NCBI RefSeq assembly: GCF_000143415.4
Contig: NW_003314287.1
Span: 1,509,514-1,573,513 of the forward strand
Source of the DNA: Selaginella moellendorffii
Lineage: Eukaryota > Streptophyta > Lycopodiopsida > Selaginellales > Selaginellaceae
Reading direction: 5' to 3'
Length of the DNA stretch: 64,000 bases
The notes beneath the pieces are model-generated. The model made no database searches. It was not told where the DNA came from and saw only the letters and a list, made by a program, of their open reading frames with translations. The position numbers and the translations under genes were made by a program. The stretch's first letter is position 1. Each line of letters begins with the position of its first letter. Shown piece after piece: positions 57,676 through 64,000 of the stretch.

Positions 57676-59400
57676 ATGAGCGTCGCAAATTTCTTCACGC
57701 TTGCGCACCGGCATACGGTGGATGTTGAGGAAGAGGAAGAACATCCCGATACACTACTCTTTGCTCGGCAGCTTCGAGCGTGTGGGAAGAAGAAAGATCT
57801 TAAGCAAGCAAAGCGCTTGCATTTCCAAATCACAAACAGCGGCTACCCCCAAAACAGATTCCTCTGGAACATCTTGATAGAAACGTATGGGAAATGTGGC
57901 AGCCTCGAAGAAGCCCGCTGGACTTTTGACGATCTCAAGGACCCCAATATTTTCTCTTGGACAATGCTGGTTGCCGCGTATGCCCAAAACGGGCATCTGC
58001 GAGACGCCAAAGCTCTTTACAACAGCATGCCAGACAAGAACACCATCTCAGCAAACGCGCTTCTAACGGCATTTTCAAAAAAAGGATACCTGCTAGAGGC
58101 ACGAGAGCTTCTTGATCAGATAAGAAATCCATCTCCGACATCATACAACACCATGATTTCAGCGTATGCCCAAAGCGGGCATATGAACAAAGCTCGCAGC
58201 CTGTTTGAGAGCACTGATAAGAAGGACGTGGTTACATGGACAACGATGATACAAGCGTATGCAGAGGGTGGCAACATAGCCGAAGCAAAGATTCTGTTTG
58301 ATCGAGCTCCAAAACGTGACACCATTGCTTGCACAGTGATGGTCACAGCATATGCTCAAAATGGGCATATGAAGGAGGCTAGAGAAGTGTTTGACTCAAT
58401 CCTTATCAAGGATTCCAAAGCTTGGACAGCCATGATCAAAGCTTATTCCAAGGCTGGCGACATAGCCTCCTCAAAGACCCTGTTCGATCAAATGCCACGC
58501 AAAGATATCACAGCACTCACGAGTATGATCTCTACTTACGCCCAGAATGGAGACTTTGAGCAAGCAAAGCTCTTGTTTGATGAGTGCGAGCAGCGAGACT
58601 CCGTGCTCTACGCTGTGATGATGCGCGCTTACTCCCAGCGCGGTGAAGTCGATCAAGCCAAGCTCATGTTTGACAACATCACACACAAAACCATCCTGTG
58701 CTGGAACTCGATTCTAACGGCATTTGTAAAACACGGGAGATTTGAGAATGCCAAGGACGTATTTTTGGACATGCCAAAGCGTGATGTGGTGTCCTGGAAT
58801 GCGATGATCGATGCCTACGGCAAGAATAGGCAGGGTAAAGAAGCGATCAAACTTTTCCACCGGATGGAGGCCGAGGGGATCGATCCGGATGAGGCTACCT
58901 TCGTTACCATGCTCGAGATTTGTGCGACTTTAGCGTCGATCCAGCAGGGAGAAGCCGTTTACAGGAGAATCCGTCGATCCAAGTACAAGAGACACACCAA
59001 AGTTTTGAATGCTCTGATTCACATGTACGGGTGCTGCGGGAGTTTGATACAAGCGAAGGAAGCATTCTCTCGGCTGGGACGACCGGACGAGTTCTCTTTC
59101 ACCACCTTGATGTCCGCTTGTTCTAGGAACGATCACAGCAGGGAAGCACTCGAGATTCTCCCTTACATGATCCTCCAAGGTGTTGATCCTTCTTCCGTAA
59201 CGTTTCTAGTGGTTTTGTCTGCGTGTTCCAGTGCCGGTTACTCGCCTGACGAAGCTCGAGGATGCTTTGTTGCGATGATTGATGATTTCTCGCTGCTACC
59301 ATCCTCTGAGCATTACGACTGTTTCTTTCGTTTCATGCAACGAGCTCAGCCTCGGCTTAGTGCCGAAATGCTGGCAGATGAGCTCGCCGTTTTCAGATAG
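57676..59400 (+). CDS. Intronless PPR protein with short-type repeats
   Basis: A single-exon 574-aa protein. After a short Glu-rich N-terminus come more than ten PPR units, mostly 31-residue S type, with signatures such as NIFSWTMLVAAYAQNGHL, TSYNTMISAYAQSGHMNKA, VVTWTTMIQAYAEGGNI, SKAWTAMIKAYSKAGDI and VVSWNAMIDAYGKN. Later L-type units (GIDPDEATFVTMLEICA, VDPSSVTFLVVLSACSSAG) precede a short, incomplete E-like end (SSEHYDCFFRFMQRAQPRL). There is no E+ or DYW domain. The family binds organellar RNA; the target is unknown. A decayed copy lies upstream at 55921-56430, so the locus has been duplicated. The ATG at 57676 is the first in frame. Confidence 0.93.
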   Translation: MSVANFFTLAHRHTVDVEEEEEHPDTLLFARQLRACGKKKDLKQAKRLHFQITNSGYPQNRFLWNILIETYGKCGSLEEARWTFDDLKDPNIFSWTMLVAAYAQNGHLRDAKALYNSMPDKNTISANALLTAFSKKGYLLEARELLDQIRNPSPTSYNTMISAYAQSGHMNKARSLFESTDKKDVVTWTTMIQAYAEGGNIAEAKILFDRAPKRDTIACTVMVTAYAQNGHMKEAREVFDSILIKDSKAWTAMIKAYSKAGDIASSKTLFDQMPRKDITALTSMISTYAQNGDFEQAKLLFDECEQRDSVLYAVMMRAYSQRGEVDQAKLMFDNITHKTILCWNSILTAFVKHGRFENAKDVFLDMPKRDVVSWNAMIDAYGKNRQGKEAIKLFHRMEAEGIDPDEATFVTMLEICATLASIQQGEAVYRRIRRSKYKRHTKVLNALIHMYGCCGSLIQAKEAFSRLGRPDEFSFTTLMSACSRNDHSREALEILPYMILQGVDPSSVTFLVVLSACSSAGYSPDEARGCFVAMIDDFSLLPSSEHYDCFFRFMQRAQPRLSAEMLADELAVFR

Positions 59401-59989
59401 AAATAAATTGAGCTGCTAAAACGATCCTGGCATGGCATTCCCCGATCACGTTACAAGCACTGACCAACGTTACCTTCACTTCACAAGGTCCATACAAATC
59501 CAGCGCCGTGCGGTCTTGTCCGTTCTGGCCATAGATATAAGCATAGGAAACAACGTCTCTTTACAGCCGTCTTTCATGTTCTTACAAACCCTACTCTGTT
59601 TTCGGCATCTCCTAGCGTACGATCTTAAGCGTGCTCATTTTCAGATGAGCAGACGGAGCGGTGGGATAGAAGCGTATGGAAATGATTTAGTGACTGTAAT
59701 ACCGTTTTGAAAGATTCGCATGCCAGTTTATAACTTAATAAAAATAAAAATGCTTGTCTATTTGAATAACATATTTGTTCTTGTATATTATTTTTATAAG
59801 TTTTAATATTTTCATTTTATTATTTATATTAAATTTGTCTTTCTATTATTGGTTTTACCTTTTCAATTTAACCTAATTTTATCAATTAATAAATTTGGAA
59901 ACTAGTTTTTATGGTTGCCATAGATATTAACATTATAAATCGTAGATAACTAATATTTAATATTGGTTTGCTTAAGAAAACCTGTAATG

Positions 59990-60228
59990 AATATATCTAG
60001 AATATGCTTGGATATTCTGGGATATTCTAACATCTAATAGTTTTTATTTATTTATATTAATCTTATATTTATAATTCATAAACTTTCTTAAACACTTCCT
60101 AGTAAATTCTAGTTTATTCTACTATATTACATTAATAATATTAATCTTGTGTTTATAAATTATAAATATCCAATTGATCAATTGGATTTTTAAATAATTG
60201 TGCAGCAAATTATTTTATTACTTGGTTA

Positions 60229-60276
<48 letters not shown>

Positions 60277-60399
60277 TTAATAATATAAATCCTTTTCTAG
60301 ATTACATTTAAACCTATCTAGAATAACAATGACATCTTTTTGCTTCCACACAGTAGAAAGATCAGTTCTATTGCCTTTGCCACTCCTCCCATTCTAACA
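59990..60399 (-). mobile_element. Possible Copia-type LTR remnant
   Basis: Read on the minus strand, a purine-rich tract (CAAGGGTGGAG, 60400-60410) is followed at once by TGTTAGAATGGG (60399 leftward), the usual form of a polypurine tract joined to a 3' LTR. The following 400 bp are AT-rich with TTCTAGA and AGAATAT motifs frequent in Copia LTRs. The other LTR end and any gag-pol sequence were not found, so this may be a truncated remnant. The left limit is a guess. Confidence 0.35.
60232..60274. repeat. (AT)n microsatellite
   Basis: About 43 bp of pure alternating T and A. Confidence 0.95.
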
Positions 60400-60849
60400 C
60401 TCCACCCTTGAGAGAACACTCATCATCACAGCTAGATCACCTGGAAGCGACATCTGCCAAAGTCCAATGAAGAGGAGGATTGCCTAAGCTTGTGATCTTG
60501 TGGCAACGCTACACGAGAGGCCGAGAGAAGACAGCTGTGCTAGAGCCACGGATCGATCTGTTCGTTCGGAGAACCATTCTTTTGTTGTGATAGAGCGCTA
60601 GAGCTTGAAGTATCCAGCGAGATAAGTGGCCTTTGAATTTGATTTATGGGAGTTATCCTGCAAAGAGATGTGGCTTGCATTTAGAGGCGATTTGAGCTAG
60701 ATTGAGGAACAGGAGATGACCATGGACGTGAATAAACTACCCTATGTTAGAGTTTTTATGTTCTCCAAGATTGAGAAAACCTTGACGCTTTAAAGTTTTT
60801 TTTTTTAACAAATACAAATAAAACTAATAAATGACATTAATCTTAGGTA

Positions 60850-62083
60850 TCAGGTGGCTGAGAGGCATTTGCCTGGAAAACCTCCAAAGAAACACAATCC
60901 AAATGAAGCGTCTTTAGCTTGACTAGTGGTGTTAGCAGTGGTGTTAGGCTCATCTTCTCTTCCAGCATAAAGGTGTAGTCCTGTGATTGCTGGTGTGAGC
61001 TTGCACACATTAATCAGCTCATCCTGGCTCCATGTATAACAAATATTTGTAGTCTGTCCACACCGTTTGTTGGTTAAGTTTCTGGTTGGACTACAACTTC
61101 TGTGGTAGCAAATTGTGAAGGGCATGTTTTCCTTGTACCACCTATTTGCTCCAGTAGCTCTCTCTTGACACGGAGACACGACTGAGATAAAGTAGCAGCA
61201 GATCACACAAAGCACGCCAACCCAGGTAGTCCGCCTTAAACGTCCAGTGAGCCACGTCTTTGCAGTCAAGCCTTCAGACTCGAGCATCCCGAAGCAAAAC
61301 CACGAGGAGTGATATTGGGACATTCACCCAGAAATGGATCGTCGCTCTGTAGCGACAGCTCCATCTCACGTCCCTCTTCTCATCGTGCCGCATGCTCGCA
61401 TGCTCTCAACCAGTTGACGTATGGATGAGTTCCCACAACGGAGGACTGCTAGTGAGTATCCTGTGATCAAAGTAGCTTTCTAGAAGCACAGTCCAAGTGG
61501 ACTGCCTTTAGCCTGAGCAATGGAGCGATCACAAGATCAGGACTCATCTGAGCTTGCGGCAGAGTTTTGTCACCCTGGGTGATCATCTCATCAGGTTCCA
61601 GTCTCCACAAATCCTCAGCAGTTAGGACTACAGAAGGCAAGAAAGTGCAAATCACCACAGATTCTCACTTTTCCAACTTCCAACATAATGGGCGAGCAAA
61701 CAGATTCTCACGCTTCTCACTTCCAACATAAGAATGCTCAACCTCAGGGCTTCCACAATCACTCACTCATACAAACACTACGATTTCAAGGCTTGCGCTT
61801 GACAAGGGTGTGAGTGTAACCACTGAGAATTCTGCTGATAGAGGGCATGCTGCCAAGAGAGTGCCTTGAGAAGCGAAGTCGAGACACCAGTGTCACGAAA
61901 CTCGAGAGTCCGGAGGTTCTTGACCAGCGGCGGTTGACCCATCAAAGCTCTGTAGAAGCCGAACCGGAGCTCTTGCCATCGCTTGAGCTCCATACCACGC
62001 ATTCTGTTCAAAAGGTGGTGGCTCCGTTTCCTGCAAACCAGGGCAATTAGAACAAGACAGTTGACAAGAACAAAACTTGTCAC
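60850..62083 (-). pseudogene. F-box/LRR-related remnants
   Basis: Broken minus-strand frames show fragments like the F-box gene to the right. At about 62000 MELKRWQELRFGF echoes CKRWQELRWAV of the intact F-box, followed by PPLVKNLRTLEFRDTGVST, an LRR-like stretch. Near 60950 PAITGLHLYAGREDEPN resembles AVTGLHFDFRARSKEE. The pieces are separated by stops and do not join into one frame. The 62000 piece could instead be a further exon of the neighbouring gene. Confidence 0.4.
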
Positions 62084-62086
62084 CTT

Positions 62087-63398
62087 TTAGCACTTGAGTG
62101 TGACTCGGCTTGGATAGAAGAGTAACAGGTCGAATAGAACTCGCCAGCATTCGTAGTTCTCCTTGACGGACTTCGTTTCGTGGTCTGCCATCTCCTTGCA
62201 ATGTACCACCAGACTCGGGATTTTATGAACTTCAAGAAAAGCCTTGAACAAGCTGATATCAGGCGCCGCATAGCGGAAGTCCAAGTCCGCCCAGAGATGG
62301 ACATGGAGCGCCTCTAATCTCATGTCTCCTCCTACAAACGACTGCAAGAGCCAAGGGAATCATAAAAAGAAGGAAAAGGGAAAGAAAAATGAAGCATACC
62401 ATCATAGCCAGGCCATAGAAATGGATCCTCTTCAAGTTGATGAGTGGAGCCAGGAAATTGTCAATCCTTGTCTTTCCAGTGCTCCTCAGCCCAAGGTGGA
62501 GCACCGTGACCATGGGCGTGAACTGGAACACGTTCGCAACATTCTCCAGCGCCCAGTTTCCAGTTATCCTCAAGCTTTGCAGCAAATCACACCGGTTCTC
62601 GAGCTCGCAGGAGGAGAAGAGCTCCAGCGAGCTCAAGTTCTTCGATAGGAAATGGATGCTCAGCCTGGCGCTTCTCGAGGGAAGGTTGCCAAACACAAAG
62701 CTGGCCAGCCTTGGCGCGTTGAGAACCACCTTGAACGCATCGCCATCCCTCCAGCAGCCGAAAAGCCTGAGAGTTCTCAAGCTGGCGCTCGAGACCGTGA
62801 GAGCTGGCCTGGAAACGTCCCCAAAGAAGTCGACGCTCAGATTCTCCAGAGCCGGGGACGCTGCGAGGAGCGCCTCGAGCAGCAAATTCGTCACGTTGAT
62901 CGCCTTGGAGAATCGGCAGTAGCGCAAGCTCTGGAAGGGAGATTCATCCACCACCGGCAGCAAGTTCTTGCTGTAAAACCTCCCGACTATCTGGACGCCC
63001 CGGAGAGTGTCCAAGCGCAGCACCGAATTCCATACAGCCGGCCCCCAGCGCAGAGAAACGGTGGCCTCGAGCCAAAGAGCAGTGAGGGAATCGGCCCACA
63101 TAAGCCAGTGCCCGGTAGCTTCGGACGGCTCATCGCACCTGAGAGAGACCTTGAGCGTCTTGAGGCATCCGGGAGCTCTGTTCTTGGTGCGGCGGAGCAC
63201 AGCGGCGATGACGTCTTCCTTCTCCCTCACCTCCTCCTTGCTGCGAGCCCTAAAATCGAAATGCAAGCCTGTGACAGCCCAGCGCAGCTCCTGCCATCGC
63301 TTGCACACCAGCGAGCACTGCGCAATCCGCCGCGCATCCGCGACCCTGGACAAGATTTCGACGAGCGCGCCATCGTCCAGCTCCACGCTTCGCCGCAT
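62087..63398 (-). CDS. F-box protein with LRR-like repeats
   Basis: Two exons (63398-62400 and 62341-62087) join in phase to 417 aa. The F-box is at the N-terminus (LDDGALVEILSRVADARRIAQCSLVCKRWQELR, here cited in part as SLVCKRWQEL). About 300 residues of leucine-rich sequence follow (LKTLKVSLRCDEPSE, LTALWLEATVSL, ASLRTLRLFGCW, NLSSLELFSSCE, LQSLRITGNWALENV). Known for the family: the F-box docks to Skp1 in an SCF ubiquitin ligase and the repeats select substrates. The target is unknown. Its start lies 62 bp from the tRNA gene upstream on the same strand, leaving little room for a promoter. Confidence 0.88.
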
Positions 63399-63434
63399 TT
63401 CCTTCCCAAAAGAAAAAGTAAAACGACTCCAACC

Positions 63435-63443
63435 AAAAAAAAA
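63435..63443 (-). terminator. RNA polymerase III terminator
   Basis: Nine A residues on the plus strand give a run of nine T on the minus strand, 17 bases after the tRNA 3' end, the usual stop signal for polymerase III. Confidence 0.8.
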
Positions 63444-63459
63444 GGATCAATTTATACTT

Positions 63460-63533
63460 CGCTAGAAGGAGGGCTCGAACCTCCGACCTTGTGGTTAACA
63501 GCCACACGCTCTGACCAACTGAGCTACTCCAGC
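63460..63533 (-). tRNA. trnN-GUU: tRNA-Asn (GTT)
   Basis: A 74-nt gene read on the minus strand: acceptor GCTGGAG paired with CTTCTAGC, D-arm with box A (TAGCTCAGTTGG), anticodon loop CTGTTAACC with GTT, and TΨC arm with box B (GGTTCGAGCCC). No intron and no encoded CCA, as expected for a nuclear eukaryotic tRNA gene. It matches the usual plant tRNA-Asn sequence closely from memory. Confidence 0.97.
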
Positions 63534-63682
63534 TTTTTGTGACATCCCCTACAACCATTTAAAATTTAAATTTCTCTCAACCTTCACAAAGTTTAAATGG
63601 TCATAATCTTTAAAAATTCTACGAGTAAAACCTTATTGTGATCATTTCTTTTGCTATGGTACAAAATAAACATATGGGTTGA

Positions 63683-64000
63683 TCATAGGTAGATTGCTCC
63701 TGCGACTCCCACTGCCGGGCCGATAAACGTTGTTGGAAGCAAAACGTCCACAAAGCATCCCAGCGGGCCACCGATGAACGGGACTTTCTTGACGACGCTC
63801 TTGGCCATATGGACGAGCATGACGCCGCCCAGCATGAACAGTCCCAGCCTCTTGCCTCGATCCAAAGCTACCCGCTTGATCAGCCGCCGGGCCAGCTGCT
63901 CGAATCTGTCGATGTCGATTGGCACGTCCACGATCTCTGGCGAAGTGTCGTACTCGAGGATCGCTTCCAGGTCCTCCTGCTCCACCGGCCGGAAGAGAAG
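63683..64000 (-). CDS. Small membrane protein, C-terminal part, cut by window end
   Basis: The minus-strand frame is open from the right edge to a stop at 63683, about 105 codons. An acidic stretch (EQEDLEAILEYDTSPEIVD) and a basic helix (FEQLARRLIKRVALDRGKR) precede two hydrophobic segments (LGLFMLGGVMLVHMAKSVV and TFIGPAVGVAGAIYL) joined by a loop with VPFIGGPLGCF. Start and N-terminus lie outside the window. The family was not recognised; a small membrane-associated protein is inferred. Confidence 0.7.
   Translation of the reverse strand, partial: LLFRPVEQEDLEAILEYDTSPEIVDVPIDIDRFEQLARRLIKRVALDRGKRLGLFMLGGVMLVHMAKSVVKKVPFIGGPLGCFVDVLLPTTFIGPAVGVAGAIYL

Larger units (their letters stand above)
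59401..60849. other. AT-rich intergenic DNA with probable transposon remnant
   Basis: Very AT-rich from 59740 to 60340, including repeated ATATTCTAG-type motifs (59990-60030) and the AT microsatellite. A Copia-like LTR edge at about 60399 is described separately. No gene was recognised. Confidence 0.5.

Overview
The window is nuclear DNA from a land plant, and most likely a compact lycophyte genome of the Selaginella type. The gene set is plant-specific: PLS-type PPR proteins, a JAZ repressor, a long PIN auxin carrier, an LRR receptor-like pseudokinase, a CBSX6-like protein and a DUF810/MUN protein. Nearly all introns are 45-110 bp, genes are tightly packed, and several divergent pairs share very short promoters. 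No bacterial, organellar or intact viral segment was seen. The species is inferred, since no marker sequence was compared.

Layout, left to right. A PPR gene on the minus strand runs off the left edge (1-2204). It is followed by an RH7-type nucleolar DEAD-box helicase (2296-4989, -), a small four-exon winged-helix-like protein (5511-6533, -), a MUN-domain protein (7153-10262, +), a CYSTM peptide (10658-11168, +), a PDRG1-like prefoldin-type subunit (11310-11871, +), an intronless protein kinase (11957-12898, -), a JAZ/TIFY gene (13453-14432, +), a 15-exon kelch/coiled-coil gene (15162-17881, +) and a plastid-type methyltransferase-like gene (17976-19385, -). After a 1.9 kb gap come the LRR pseudokinase (21292-24238, +), a Golgi nucleotide-sugar transporter (24876-25916, -) and a CBS-domain protein (26376-27789, +).

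The centre is filled by one 19.7 kb gene, the giant AAA ATPase midasin (MDN1; 28174-47881, -). All six Walker A motifs, the acidic linker and the C-terminal MIDAS domain can be read. Only 89 bp separate its start codon from that of a rhodanese gene (47971-49147, +). A short unrecognised spliced coding stretch (49221-49803) and about 3.5 kb of mostly empty DNA lead to a PIN gene (53356-55811, +). The right end holds a decayed PPR copy, an intact intronless PPR gene (57676-59400, +), AT-rich DNA with a probable Copia-like LTR edge, F-box-related remnants, a two-exon F-box gene (62087-63398, -), a tRNA-Asn(GTT) gene and the 3' part of a membrane-protein gene cut by the window end.

The genes do not form a pathway, but two themes recur. 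MDN1 and RH7 both serve ribosome biogenesis and both carry telo-box (AAACCCTA-type) elements just upstream, as do several other genes. JAZ and PIN represent jasmonate and auxin physiology. The most notable observations are two introns that can only be joined in frame with GC donors (rhodanese and PIN), an AUG-stop element 2 nt before the JAZ start, the 89-bp divergent promoter, hairpin repeats in promoters, and a PPR relic beside its likely parent. No wholly new biological system could be demonstrated.
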